Source: Pseudomonas citrullilanati (GTDB lineage: Bacteria; Pseudomonadota; Gammaproteobacteria; Pseudomonadales; Pseudomonadaceae). From it: 64,000 nucleotides of DNA. A model generated the notes under the pieces. It worked only from the letters and a program-made list of their open reading frames with translations. It searched no databases and was not told the DNA's origin. A program made the position numbers and the translations under genes. The stretch is from positions 44,439-108,438 of the forward strand of contig NZ_JAUQOP010000017.1 in NCBI RefSeq assembly GCF_030580855.1. Direction: 5' to 3'. Shown here in pieces: positions 16,310 through 25,216 of the stretch (position 1 is the first letter of the stretch; each line of letters starts with the position of its first letter).

Positions 16310-17034
16310 TGGCCCGCCCCTTCGAAAGGCTTGCGGGCCACCACGTTGACCAGGGTTTCCTCGCGTTCGCCAAACGGCTTGGGACGGCGCAGGCCCAGGC
16401 GCTCCAGCAGGCCGAAGTCCTTGGCGCGACTCCACCACAAGTAGGGGTAGGACACGTGACGCGCCTCGAACTGGAAGCCCTGGTTGCGGATCATCTCCAG
16501 GTATTGCGCGGCGCTTTTCTGCACGTGCATCGGATGCCGGAACAGCCAGCGGATCACCCAGGTATCGATATAGGCTTCGGTGGATTCGGCGAACATCAGG
16601 TAACCGCCGGGCTTGAGCACCCGATGGAACTCGGCGAGGGCCTTGTCCTGCTCCACCAGGTGGTGGAAGGTCTGGTGGCAGAACAGCAGGTCGACGCTGG
16701 CATCCGGCACCGCCAGTTGCGCGCAGTCGCTGCCGATCAATTCCACCGCCATGCCTTGGCGCGCGGCTTCCTCGGCACTCAGTGCCAGGCTGTGGGGGTC
16801 GGCATCGACGCCAATCAGGCGTTGCGGCGCGAAGGCCTGGCGCAGGTACTGGAACGACTTGCCCTGGCCGCAACCGGCGTCCAGCAACACCGGGTCGACC
16901 GGCAGCGGATCGCTGAACAGGCGGCGCAGGTCATTGATCGCCACCCGCAGGACATGGTGCTGCCAGGTGTGGCTGCGCAGGAACCAGAACCCGAAGCGGG
17001 TTTCTTCGACGTAGTTGTCGCTCAGGTAGCTCAT
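16306..17034 (-). CDS. Class I SAM-dependent methyltransferase
   Basis: Cytoplasmic methyltransferase of 242 residues. Motif I is Asp-Ala-Gly-Cys-Gly-Gln-Gly at 52-58 and motif II Val-Asp-Ala-Asp at about 76-79. The following His-Arg-Val-Leu-Lys-Pro-Gly-Gly is typical of the Methyltransf_11 family. Within the pigment operon it could methylate a ring hydroxyl or ring carbon of the aryl head group; known aryl polyenes often carry a methyl group there. The exact acceptor is inference. It overlaps its neighbours by 4 nt on both sides. Confidence 0.85.
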   Translation of the reverse strand: MSYLSDNYVEETRFGFWFLRSHTWQHHVLRVAINDLRRLFSDPLPVDPVLLDAGCGQGKSFQYLRQAFAPQRLIGVDADPHSLALSAEEAARQGMAVELIGSDCAQLAVPDASVDLLFCHQTFHHLVEQDKALAEFHRVLKPGGYLMFAESTEAYIDTWVIRWLFRHPMHVQKSAAQYLEMIRNQGFQFEARHVSYPYLWWSRAKDFGLLERLGLRRPKPFGEREETLVNVVARKPFEGAGQ

Positions 17035-18263
17035 GGGGCCGGGCTCGCGCAGATTTCCGAGAGCATGCGCAGGCGGCGCTTGGGCTCGCTGACGAACGGG
17101 TTGCGCTCATCCCAGGCGTAGCCGGCCAGGATCGAGCTGATCATCCGGCGGATGTCGGCCGAGCCCTCGGTGTAGAAGATCACGTCCTGGAAGGTGCCGG
17201 CGTACCAGCCCTCGACGTAGCAGCGGAAGGTGTCGACGCCGCGCTTGAGGGGCTCGGCGAACTCGCCTTGCCAGTCCACGGTTTCGCCTTGCAGCTGGCG
17301 GTGCAGCACGCCGGCGGCCATGCTCGCCGAGCGCATGGCGATGGTCACCCCGGAGGAGAACACCGGGTCGAGGAATTCCGCCGCATTGCCCAGCAGCGCG
17401 AAGCCGGGGCCGTGCAGGGTTTTGACATTGGCCGAATAGCCACCGATGGTCCGCGCCGGGGTGTCCCACACCGCGTTATGCAGCACGCCGGCCAGGCTCG
17501 GGGTTTCGTCGATGAAGCCGCGCAGGCAGGCATCGAGGTCCTCGGTGCGGCCGGCGAAATGTTCCGCGGCGGCAACCACGCCCACCGAGCAGCGCCCGCC
17601 GCTGAACGGAATGGTCCAGAACCACACGTCGCGGTGCGTCGGGTGGGTGGTGATGAGGATCTTTTCGCGGTCGAACGTCGGCGCGTCGATGCGATCCTCG
17701 ATGTGGGTGAACACCGCTTGGCGCACCGGGAAGTTCGACGGTGCCTCGAGGTCCAGCAGGCGTGGCAGCACCCGGCCGTAGCCACTGGCGTCGAGGACGA
17801 AGTCGGCCTGCACGCGGTACTCGCTGCCGTCCTCGCGCTGCACCGCCAGTTGCGGCCGGTCGAGGCTGAAATCGGCGTGGGTGATGGCCTGGCCGTAGCG
17901 GATCTCCACGCCTTGCAGCGCGGCCTGGTCGGCCAGCAGCTTGTCGAAGTCGGCGCGCTGCACCTGGAAGGTGGTTGGCTTGCCGGCGCTGAACGTGTCG
18001 CCGAAATCGAAGGCGCTGTAGCGCTCGCTCCAGGCGAATGCCGCGCCATTCTTGCGCTGGAACCCGGCGGCGTTGACCGCGTCGAGCATGCCGGCTTCCT
18101 CGACGAAGTCCAGGCAATGGGACAACAGGCTCTCACCGATGGAGAACCGTGGGAAATGCTGGCGCTCGATGACCAGCACATCGTGCCCCTTGCGCTTGAG
18201 CAAGGCACTGGCGATGGCGCCGGAAGGGCCTGCGCCGATGATGACGACCTGTCGACGTTCCAT
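17031..18263 (-). CDS. FAD-dependent halogenase-like oxidoreductase
   Basis: Flavoprotein of 410 residues related to flavin-dependent halogenases. The FAD motif Gly-Ala-Gly-Pro-Ser-Gly is at residues 10-15, followed by Phe-Pro-Arg-Phe-Ser-Ile-Gly-Glu-Ser. Lys71 in Gly-Phe-Gln-Arg-Lys-Asn-Gly-Ala occupies the place of the catalytic lysine of halogenases that act on carrier-protein-bound aromatics. Residues 214-219 read Trp-Phe-Trp-Thr-Ile-Pro, an exact WxWxIP motif, which separates halogenases from monooxygenases. In this operon it may halogenate the aryl head, as in brominated xanthomonadins. No flavin reductase gene is adjacent. ATG at 18263 follows the antiporter stop by one base. Confidence 0.8.
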   Translation of the reverse strand: MERRQVVIIGAGPSGAIASALLKRKGHDVLVIERQHFPRFSIGESLLSHCLDFVEEAGMLDAVNAAGFQRKNGAAFAWSERYSAFDFGDTFSAGKPTTFQVQRADFDKLLADQAALQGVEIRYGQAITHADFSLDRPQLAVQREDGSEYRVQADFVLDASGYGRVLPRLLDLEAPSNFPVRQAVFTHIEDRIDAPTFDREKILITTHPTHRDVWFWTIPFSGGRCSVGVVAAAEHFAGRTEDLDACLRGFIDETPSLAGVLHNAVWDTPARTIGGYSANVKTLHGPGFALLGNAAEFLDPVFSSGVTIAMRSASMAAGVLHRQLQGETVDWQGEFAEPLKRGVDTFRCYVEGWYAGTFQDVIFYTEGSADIRRMISSILAGYAWDERNPFVSEPKRRLRMLSEICASPAP

Positions 18264-18264
18264 T

Positions 18265-19422
18265 TCAACTGTTGGCACGGGGGCTCCTGGCCGGGGCGGC
18301 AATCGAGGGTATACGGTGGAAACCGGCCACGGCCGGCAGCAATGTCGCGATCAGTCCCATCAGCATCAGCGTGAAGTACAACGCCGGGCTGATGAGTTGT
18401 TGTTGCAAGAGCAGGTTGAGGAAGACGATTTCGCTCAAGCCGCGGATGTTCAGCAAGACGCTTTCGCGCCAGCGGCTGGCACCGGCGAACGACGCGCCGG
18501 CCCAGCCCAGGCCCAGCCAGTTGCCCAACAGTTTGCTGGCAATCGGCAACAGCAGCAACGCCGCCAGTTGCACGGCGCCGAGGCTGTCCAGGACGCTGTG
18601 GACATCGATCTGGACGATGCCGAAGGTGAGGATCAGCGGGATCGCCAGGTAGGTCTGCAAGCCTTGCATCCAGGCGGCGTTGAGCGGCAGCACCAGCGGC
18701 ACCTTGAGCGCGGCCATGCACAGCAGGTAGCCGATGCCGACGATCAGGGCATTGAGCCGGTAGTGCTCGGCCACCACCAGCAGCGCAAAGAACACGCCGC
18801 TGTGCAGCAACGGCTGGCGCAAGCGCAGCAGGCGCAACCCCAGTGGCACGCAGGCGCCGGCCAGGGGCAGCAACAGGCTACCCAGGTGCAGGCTGCCCTG
18901 GGCCAGGCCGAACAGGCTCCAGCAGGCCAGGTCGATCAGGATCGCCGTTTGCACCAGTCGCCGGGTGGCAGCCGGCGGGTAGTCGATGTGGCGCAGGTAC
19001 AGGTACAGCACCGGGATCGCGGTGATGGCAAACAACAGGCCCACGGCCAGGGAGCTGATCCAGGGCTGTGGCGGCAACAACCAGCATGCCGTCGCCAGGC
19101 CGCAGGCAAACGGCACGCCGAAGCTCGGCAAGGCGATCTTCACGCTCTGGCGGTCCAGGCGCAGGTCGATCACGTCGCTGAGGATGTGCCCCAGCAGCAA
19201 GGCGAACGCGATGCTGTAGAGGTTCTTCAGCCACAGCGGCGACACCAGTTGTGCACCACTGAGCTGCCAGCCGGGCTCGACCCAGCAATACATCAGCAAT
19301 GGCAGGCCAAGGCTCGCCAACAGGAGTTGGCTGACGATCGGGATCAGCCCGAGGCGCCGGCCCATGAGCGTCGCGGCGGCGAACAAGGCCAGGGTCATGA
19401 GCCAGAACGCGAGGATCATCAT
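18265..19422 (-). CDS. CPA-type cation/proton antiporter-like membrane protein
   Basis: Integral inner-membrane protein of 385 residues with about 11-12 hydrophobic helices. The late segment Asn-Ile-Arg-Gly-Leu-Ser-Glu-Ile-Val-Phe-Leu-Asn resembles the Arg-Gly-x-x-Glu motif of monovalent cation/proton antiporters (Na_H_exchanger family), and Gly-His-Ile-Leu-Ser-Asp an ion-site region. It lacks the C-terminal nucleotide-binding TrkA domain found in KefB-like proteins. ATG at 19422 overlaps the MMPL gene stop. Why an antiporter lies inside the pigment operon is unclear; it might supply a gradient for export or itself carry a lipid intermediate. Confidence 0.75.
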   Translation of the reverse strand: MMILAFWLMTLALFAAATLMGRRLGLIPIVSQLLLASLGLPLLMYCWVEPGWQLSGAQLVSPLWLKNLYSIAFALLLGHILSDVIDLRLDRQSVKIALPSFGVPFACGLATACWLLPPQPWISSLAVGLLFAITAIPVLYLYLRHIDYPPAATRRLVQTAILIDLACWSLFGLAQGSLHLGSLLLPLAGACVPLGLRLLRLRQPLLHSGVFFALLVVAEHYRLNALIVGIGYLLCMAALKVPLVLPLNAAWMQGLQTYLAIPLILTFGIVQIDVHSVLDSLGAVQLAALLLLPIASKLLGNWLGLGWAGASFAGASRWRESVLLNIRGLSEIVFLNLLLQQQLISPALYFTLMLMGLIATLLPAVAGFHRIPSIAAPARSPRANS

Positions 19423-21755
19423 GAGGCGGGCTCCAGCACAGCCGCATGGGCCCGGTGCCCGGCCCAAGGCGCGAGCAGGAAGCTGAAGGCCAGCCCCAGG
19501 CTCACCGCCAGGCCGAAGTTGCTCACCGCCGGCGTGCTGGACAATGCCAGCAGGCCGAACGACAGCCAGGTGGTGACCGCCGCCAGCAGGGTCCCCAGCA
19601 GGCTCACGGCGGCGCCGCCGATCTGTTCGCGCATCAGGATCGCGTAGTCGACGCCGATGGCCGTCACCAGCAACAGCCCGAACAGGCTGAACAGGGTCAG
19701 CGGCTGCCCCAGCCAGCCGAGGCTCGCCAGGCTGCACATCGCCGCCAGCAACGGCAGGGCGACGATGCGCAAGGCAGCGCCGAGGCCGAACGGCCAGATC
19801 AACACCAGCACGATCAGTACGCAGGAAGCCAGTTTCAACTCGGCGGCGCTGATCTGCGTGGCGGCGAAGACCCGGTTCAAGTCCCCCAGGCGATCCACCA
19901 ATTGCACGCCAGGCAGGTCCACCGCCTGCACCCGCAGCAGCGCAGCGTCGTTCAAGCCTTGCAGGCTGATCGTGGCGGCCACGCCTTGCGCGGTCGGGCC
20001 GAGCCAGAGCGTGCGATACGGCTCGGCCAGCGGCCCGGCCAGCGCCGCGTCGATGTCTTGCACAGGCAGCGCCTGCAATCGCGCCAGCTCCGCTTGCAGG
20101 GCCGCGACCGGCACGCCGAGGTCGAGCAACGGTTGCCAGAACGCCGGTAGCCGGGCCAGGGCCTCCCGGACTTTCTGCTGTTCGACCGGCGGGCTGACCA
20201 GTTGGTTGAGCGACAGGTAACCCTGGAGCTTTTCCAGGCCGACCAATTGGTCCAGCCGTTCGTTGAGGGCGGTCTGGCGCTCCAGCAACTGGGCCTGGTT
20301 ATCGGCACGAATCAAGAAGAACTGGCTGGTGGGTTGGAAACCGGTGATGCGCGCGATGGTGCGGGCTTCGTCGGTCAGGTGCTGGGGGGTGCCGATCCAC
20401 TGGCGGATATCGTTTTTCGTGGACAGGTGCCAGAGGCCACCGGCGCAAAAGACCAGCAGCAGCCCCAGCAGAATGGGCGTGGGCACCCGTGCCAACAACG
20501 CTTCGCGGGCCTGGAGCAGGCCTTCGCACAGGCGCAACGGCCATTGGGCCGGGCGCAGTTGCGCACCCTTGAGCAGCGCCGGCAGCAGGCAGACCGCGGT
20601 CAGGTAGGCGCCGAGCAGTCCGGCGGCGGAAAACACCGCGATCTGGGTCAGGGCCGGGAACGGTGTCCAGGCCAGGGCCAGGTAGCCGATGCAGGTGGTG
20701 GCCAGGCTCAGGCTCAGCCCCGGCAGGGTCAGGCGCAGGGCCGGCCAACTGCGCCACGGCTTGAGGCTCCAGCTCTTGGACAGGTAGTGCAGCGGGTAGT
20801 CGACCGCCACGCCGATCAGGCTGGACCCCAGCACCAGGGTCATCACGTGCATGCGCCCGAACAGCGCCACGCACGCCACCGCGCCGAACAGCATGCCGAC
20901 CAGCACCGGAACGAACGCCAGCCACACCCGCAGGCGTCGGAAGGCCAGCAACAGCAGCAACAGGATGCCCACCGTCGCGCCACCGCCGACCCAGGTGATT
21001 TCCCGCGAGGCTTGTTGCTGGCCGGCGGCGGCATACAGCAGGCCGCTGGCCGCTAGCAACTGGCCCTGGGCCTGGGTGGCCTGGTCGCGGCTGCGTTGCA
21101 GCAGCTCGGCCACTTGCAACGGCAGGTTCATGTCGAAGGCGTTGCCTTGGGTGCGGGCCCGCAGCATCACCCAGCGCTTGCCGTCGGCGTCGGCGATCAA
21201 CGCGCCGCTGCCCACGTCCAGTTGTATCGCGCCGCGCTGGGGCTGGCTGTTCTGGATGCGCCCGGTCAGGCCCAGCCAATCGTCCTGGCTGGGCACCAGG
21301 CTGAAACCGCTGAACGGATCGAACAGCGCCTGCACCCGCTGCTGGATGAATGCCTGGGGTTGCTCGATCAATTGCTGCCGGTCCGTTGCCGACAGCATCG
21401 CCAGGCGCCCGTCGAGTAGTTGGCTGCGCAATGCCGGCAGGTCGGCCTGCAACGTCCACTGGACCTTGTCGAACAGGCCGCTGGCCTGCCATTGCTGGCC
21501 GAGGGTTTGCGCCAGGGCGATGGCTTGCTGGCGGTCGGCGTGACCGACCAGCACCAGCACCTCGCGGTTCAGCGGTTCTTGCATGCGCTGCTCGGCGACC
21601 AGCTCCAAGGCGCCGGGGGACACGCCCGGCACCAGTTCCATCAGGTTGGCCGACAGTGGCGCGCCGTGGCGCCATTGCCAGCCGGCAAGCGCCAGCACCG
21701 CCAGCAGCAGGATCAGGAACAGCCTTGGAAGCCTGCGCTCACTGGGCAAAGTCAT
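19419..21755 (-). CDS. MMPL/RND-family exporter of the aryl polyene cluster
   Basis: Inner-membrane transporter of 778 residues with two repeats of a membrane helix, a large periplasmic loop and five or six further helices. Each half carries an Asp-Tyr motif of the proton relay: Val-Ala-Val-Asp-Tyr-Pro-Leu-His-Tyr in the first and Ile-Gly-Val-Asp-Tyr-Ala-Ile-Leu-Met in the second. Such exporters are a constant part of aryl polyene clusters and are believed to move the aryl polyene lipid towards the outer membrane. It overlaps the LolA-like gene by 17 nt. Confidence 0.85.
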   Translation of the reverse strand: MTLPSERRLPRLFLILLLAVLALAGWQWRHGAPLSANLMELVPGVSPGALELVAEQRMQEPLNREVLVLVGHADRQQAIALAQTLGQQWQASGLFDKVQWTLQADLPALRSQLLDGRLAMLSATDRQQLIEQPQAFIQQRVQALFDPFSGFSLVPSQDDWLGLTGRIQNSQPQRGAIQLDVGSGALIADADGKRWVMLRARTQGNAFDMNLPLQVAELLQRSRDQATQAQGQLLAASGLLYAAAGQQQASREITWVGGGATVGILLLLLLAFRRLRVWLAFVPVLVGMLFGAVACVALFGRMHVMTLVLGSSLIGVAVDYPLHYLSKSWSLKPWRSWPALRLTLPGLSLSLATTCIGYLALAWTPFPALTQIAVFSAAGLLGAYLTAVCLLPALLKGAQLRPAQWPLRLCEGLLQAREALLARVPTPILLGLLLVFCAGGLWHLSTKNDIRQWIGTPQHLTDEARTIARITGFQPTSQFFLIRADNQAQLLERQTALNERLDQLVGLEKLQGYLSLNQLVSPPVEQQKVREALARLPAFWQPLLDLGVPVAALQAELARLQALPVQDIDAALAGPLAEPYRTLWLGPTAQGVAATISLQGLNDAALLRVQAVDLPGVQLVDRLGDLNRVFAATQISAAELKLASCVLIVLVLIWPFGLGAALRIVALPLLAAMCSLASLGWLGQPLTLFSLFGLLLVTAIGVDYAILMREQIGGAAVSLLGTLLAAVTTWLSFGLLALSSTPAVSNFGLAVSLGLAFSFLLAPWAGHRAHAAVLEPAS

Positions 21756-22332
21756 GCTGCTCCGCTTCGCTCAAGGGTTGCGTGGCAACGCTGTCCTGCA
21801 TGCGCAGCACCGTGCGGTCGCCCTGGGTCTCCAGCAGTTCGATGCGTTGCACCAGCTCGCCGCCGTCGATGTTGATCTGGTTGAACACCTGCTTGAGCAG
21901 CACCGAGCGCGGGGTCAGCGTCAGCTTCCATTGCTGCGGCTCGCCCGCCAGGCTCAATTCGAAATCCCGCAGCAGGCCACTGCTGTCGCCCTGCAAGACC
22001 GCCAGGAACAACCGGTTCTGTTCGGCGCCGGCACTCTTGTTCGGCAGCATTTGCCAGGCATTGCCGTCGCGTCGGGCGATGCCCTGGGCGGTGATGCGGT
22101 AGTCCTGTTGCAGCGGGGTTTGCAACAGCCAGAGCAGGCCGTGGTTTTTCGCCAGGACGAAACGGCCCTTGCTGACGAGGGGCTGGGGCAGGGCGCGCAG
22201 GTGTTTTTCCTGGATGAACTGGCCGTGGATCACTTCCGGGCGGGCCAGTTGTTCGCTCAACTGTTGCAAGTCGAACGCCTGGGCCAGGGGCGCCAGGCAG
22301 CACAGCAACAACCAGGTGCACAGGCGTTTCAT
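21739..22332 (-). CDS. LolA-like outer-membrane lipoprotein carrier homologue
   Basis: Periplasmic protein of 197 residues with a signal peptide ending near Pro-Leu-Ala-Gln-Ala (about residue 19). The mature part begins with Leu-Ser-Glu-Gln-Leu-Ala and Gly-x-Phe-x-Gln-Glu-Lys, features of the LolA fold. It probably ferries the polyene lipid across the periplasm in partnership with the MMPL exporter and DUF3261 lipoprotein, rather than lipoproteins; this role is inferred from cluster context. ATG at 22332 (Met-Lys-Arg-Leu) overlaps the thioesterase stop. Confidence 0.82.
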   Translation of the reverse strand: MKRLCTWLLLCCLAPLAQAFDLQQLSEQLARPEVIHGQFIQEKHLRALPQPLVSKGRFVLAKNHGLLWLLQTPLQQDYRITAQGIARRDGNAWQMLPNKSAGAEQNRLFLAVLQGDSSGLLRDFELSLAGEPQQWKLTLTPRSVLLKQVFNQINIDGGELVQRIELLETQGDRTVLRMQDSVATQPLSEAEQHDFAQ

Positions 22333-22754
22333 GGCAGCCTCCTTTCGACGGCTTCGACGAAGACCCGCGGCGAGGCCAGCAGCATTTCGCGGCTGGCGAT
22401 CTCCACAGCCACCTGCACCGAACTGGCCCGGGTCAGGCGTTCGCCAGTGCTTGCGTCGCTGATCAGGTAGTTGATCTTCAGGCGGTTTTCCCACTCCACC
22501 AGGCTGGCGCGCACGGTCAGCGTCTGGCCGAACACCGCGCTGCGCACATAGCGCAACTGCAGGTCGATCACCGGCCACGCATGGCCGGATTCGAGCATGT
22601 CGTTGTAGTTGTGGCCGATCGCATCGAGCAAGGCGCAACGGGCCACTTCCAGGTATTTGACGTAGTGGCCGTGCCAGACCACGTTCATCGAGTCGACGTC
22701 GAAAAACGGCACGACGATTTGCGTTTCCACGTGCAAGACGCCTTGGCTACGCAT
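22329..22754 (-). CDS. Hot-dog thioesterase (4HBT/YbgC-like)
   Basis: Acyl-ACP or acyl-CoA thioesterase of about 141 residues. The signature Asp21-x6-Trp-His28-x2-Tyr31 (Val-Asp-Ser-Met-Asn-Val-Val-Trp-His-Gly-His-Tyr) matches the 4-hydroxybenzoyl-CoA thioesterase family. It could release or edit aryl polyene chains. ATG at 22754 overlaps the end of the ammonia-lyase gene by 8 nt. Confidence 0.85.
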   Translation of the reverse strand: MRSQGVLHVETQIVVPFFDVDSMNVVWHGHYVKYLEVARCALLDAIGHNYNDMLESGHAWPVIDLQLRYVRSAVFGQTLTVRASLVEWENRLKINYLISDASTGERLTRASSVQVAVEIASREMLLASPRVFVEAVERRLP

Positions 22755-24291
22755 GCAGCCTCCAGTGTTGTTCGGCGATGCGTTGCAGGCACAGGCGCAG
22801 TTCGCCTTCGAGGGCACGGTCTTCGATCACCGGCGCAAAATCCTCGGCCAACTGGGCGTGCATGGCGGCCAGGGCCGGCGGCAGCGGTCGCGCGTCTTCG
22901 GCACGGCTGCGCAGCCACACGCCCTGGTGGGCCGCCAGCAGCGTGGCGGCGGCGACCTGTTCGGTCAGTTCCAGCACCCGGATCGCGTCCCGGGCGGCAA
23001 TGGTGCCCATGCTCACCTTGTCCTGGTTGTGGCATTCGGTGGAGCGCGAGAACACGCTGGCCGGCAGGGTGTTTTTCAAGGCCTCGGCGGTCCAGGCGCT
23101 GGTGCCGATCTGCACCGCCTTGAAGCCATGGTTGAGCATCGCCCGGTCGGCACTGGCGCCGGACAGGTTGCTCGGCAGGCCATGGTTGTAGCGTTCGTCC
23201 ACCAGCAGCGCGAGCTGCCGGTCGAGCAGGTCGGCGACGTTGGCCACCAGGTTCTTCAGGCTGTCCATGGCGAAGGCAATGTGGCCGCCGTAGAAATGCC
23301 CACCGTGCAGCACCCGCTCGGCTTCGGCGTCGATGATCGGGTTGTCGTTGGCGCTGTTGAGCTCGGTTTCGATGAACGCGCGCAGCCAGTTCAGGCTGTC
23401 GGCCAGCACGCCGAGCACATGGGGCGCGCAACGCAGGGAGTAGCGGTCTTGCAGGCGATGCAGCGGCGCGGTCGGCGCGTCGATCGCCAGGTCCTTGCGC
23501 AGCCACGCGGCCACCTGCATCTGCCCCGGGTGCGGCTTGGCGGCGAACAGGCGCTCATCGAAATGCTCCGGGTTGCCTTGCAGGGCGACGACGTTCAACG
23601 CGGTGATGCGGGTGGCCAGTTGCAGCAGGTAATCGGCACGGGCGAAGGCCAGGCACGCCAGCCCGGTCATCACGGCGGTGCCGTTCATCAGCGCCAGGGC
23701 TTCCTTGGGCCGCAGCACCAGTGGGGTCCAACCCAGCTCACGGTGCACCTCGGCGGCCGGCCGGCGCTCGCCACGGTACATCACCTCGCGCTCACCGGAG
23801 AGGGTCGCGGCCACATAGGACAGCGGCGTGAGGTCGCCGCTGGCACCCACCGAACCCTCTTCGGGGATCAGCGGCAGGATGTCGTGTTCGAGGAAAGCCT
23901 GGAGCCGTTCCAGCAATTCGACCCGCACCCCGGATACGCCGTGGCACAGCGACTGCAAGCGCGCCGCCAGCACCGCGCGGGTGGCCTGGGCATCCAGCAG
24001 CTTGCCCAGGCCGCAGCCGTGGAACGTGTAGAGGTGACGGGGCAGGGCCTCGACGTGGTGCAACGGCACGGCCACCACGCAGGAATCGCCGTAGCCGGTG
24101 GTCACGCCATAGATCACGCCTTCCTTGTCCAGCAGCGAGTCGAGGAACTGCGCACCCTTGGCGATGCGCTGGCGAAACGCCGGGTCGTCCTGCAACTGCG
24201 TCGGCGCCTGACGGTTGGCTAGGGCCAGCACGTCTTCGATGCGCAAGGGGCGTTCGCCAAAGATTACCGGCTCAAGAGTGGGCATCGTCAT
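22747..24291 (-). CDS. MIO-dependent aromatic amino acid ammonia-lyase (HAL/TAL-like)
   Basis: Lyase of 514 residues in the HutH family. The self-cyclising Ala-Ser-Gly triad that makes the MIO cofactor is at 150-152 in Gly-Ser-Val-Gly-Ala-Ser-Gly-Asp-Leu. Tyr61 (Tyr-Gly-Val-Thr-Thr-Gly-Tyr-Gly) is the expected catalytic tyrosine. The substrate-choice pair is Phe90-His91, unlike Ser-His of histidase, His-Leu of tyrosine lyase or Phe-Leu of phenylalanine lyase, so the substrate cannot be read directly. In this operon it probably makes a cinnamate or coumarate starter. The start is 24291 or the ATG at 24285. No other hut gene is near. Confidence 0.85.
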   Translation of the reverse strand: MTMPTLEPVIFGERPLRIEDVLALANRQAPTQLQDDPAFRQRIAKGAQFLDSLLDKEGVIYGVTTGYGDSCVVAVPLHHVEALPRHLYTFHGCGLGKLLDAQATRAVLAARLQSLCHGVSGVRVELLERLQAFLEHDILPLIPEEGSVGASGDLTPLSYVAATLSGEREVMYRGERRPAAEVHRELGWTPLVLRPKEALALMNGTAVMTGLACLAFARADYLLQLATRITALNVVALQGNPEHFDERLFAAKPHPGQMQVAAWLRKDLAIDAPTAPLHRLQDRYSLRCAPHVLGVLADSLNWLRAFIETELNSANDNPIIDAEAERVLHGGHFYGGHIAFAMDSLKNLVANVADLLDRQLALLVDERYNHGLPSNLSGASADRAMLNHGFKAVQIGTSAWTAEALKNTLPASVFSRSTECHNQDKVSMGTIAARDAIRVLELTEQVAAATLLAAHQGVWLRSRAEDARPLPPALAAMHAQLAEDFAPVIEDRALEGELRLCLQRIAEQHWRLHA

Positions 24292-25216
24292 CGGTCTTCC
24301 AGAAAGGGTAAAAGTTGAACCACTGTTGGGGGCCCTGGAGGCAGAATTGCGCCAGGCGCTCGGCGTAGCGGCCGGCCCAGTGGGCGATCACTTGCTCGCG
24401 CTCGCTGCGTTTCCACACCACGGCATCGGTAAAAGGCTCGAGGGTGACGCGATAGCGCCCCTCGTGCTTGAGGCACATCAGCAGGTTGACCGGGCATTTC
24501 AGCAGGCCGGCCAGCAGCCATGGGCCCTGGGGAAAGGCGGCCGGGTGGCCCATGAAGTCCACGGTGACGCTGCGTCCGCCGTGCAGGGGCACGCGGTCGC
24601 CGGCAATCGCCAGCCACTCGCCGCGCTCCAGGCGTTCGCTCAGTTGCAGCATGACGGCCGGGTCCAGTTCGCTGACCTGGATCAGGCGCAAGTGCGTGGC
24701 CCCGGCTTCGCCCAGCAGGCGGTTGAATTGCTCGGCGTGCTTGGTGTGCACCAGCACGTTCATGGTGACTTTCTCGCCCAGCTCGGCGAGGGCCCGGCAC
24801 ATTTCCAGGTTGCCCAGGTGCGCGCCCACCAGCATTTGCCCGCGGGCGTCGCGCAGGTGATTGCGCAGCCGCGCGGTGTCGACGATTTCGATCTGGTCGA
24901 TGCTCAGCTTGCCGTTCCAGACGTCGAGCTTGTCGAGCAGGGAGTCGGCAAAGGCCATGAACTGTCCGAACACCCGCCAGCGGGTCGGGCGCAGTTCGGG
25001 GCGCGCGCTCCAGTCGGCCAGGCGTTGCTGGTATTGCCAGGCGGCCTGGCGCGCACTGCGGCCGAAGATGAAGAAGTACAGGACGATCCCGTACAGCACC
25101 GGGGTCAGCAAGCGTCGGCCCAGCACCTTGGCGGCGAATGCGGTGAGCTTCATCAGCCAGAAACTGCCGCGCTCCTGGCGGTCGGCCCAGTGCTGCTTGT
25201 CTGCGTCGAGGCTCAT
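24272..25216 (-). CDS. LpxL/HtrB-like lysophospholipid acyltransferase
   Basis: Membrane-associated acyltransferase of 314 residues. The N-terminus carries one membrane helix (Val-Leu-Tyr-Gly-Ile-Val-Leu-Tyr-Phe-Phe-Ile-Phe-Gly). The catalytic His-x4-Glu is His133-Glu138 in Gly-Ala-His-Leu-Gly-Asn-Leu-Glu. This matches the Lip_A_acyltrans family; in aryl polyene clusters it may attach an acyl chain to the lipid anchor. The ATG overlaps the glycosyltransferase stop, and in some clusters the two enzymes are one polypeptide. Confidence 0.83.
   Translation of the reverse strand: MSLDADKQHWADRQERGSFWLMKLTAFAAKVLGRRLLTPVLYGIVLYFFIFGRSARQAAWQYQQRLADWSARPELRPTRWRVFGQFMAFADSLLDKLDVWNGKLSIDQIEIVDTARLRNHLRDARGQMLVGAHLGNLEMCRALAELGEKVTMNVLVHTKHAEQFNRLLGEAGATHLRLIQVSELDPAVMLQLSERLERGEWLAIAGDRVPLHGGRSVTVDFMGHPAAFPQGPWLLAGLLKCPVNLLMCLKHEGRYRVTLEPFTDAVVWKRSEREQVIAHWAGRYAERLAQFCLQGPQQWFNFYPFWKTDDDAHS

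Noticed and set aside
22747..24291. Histidine utilisation (hut) locus
   Set aside because: Only the lyase family matches; hutU, hutI, hutG and hutC are absent and the gene is coupled to aryl polyene genes.
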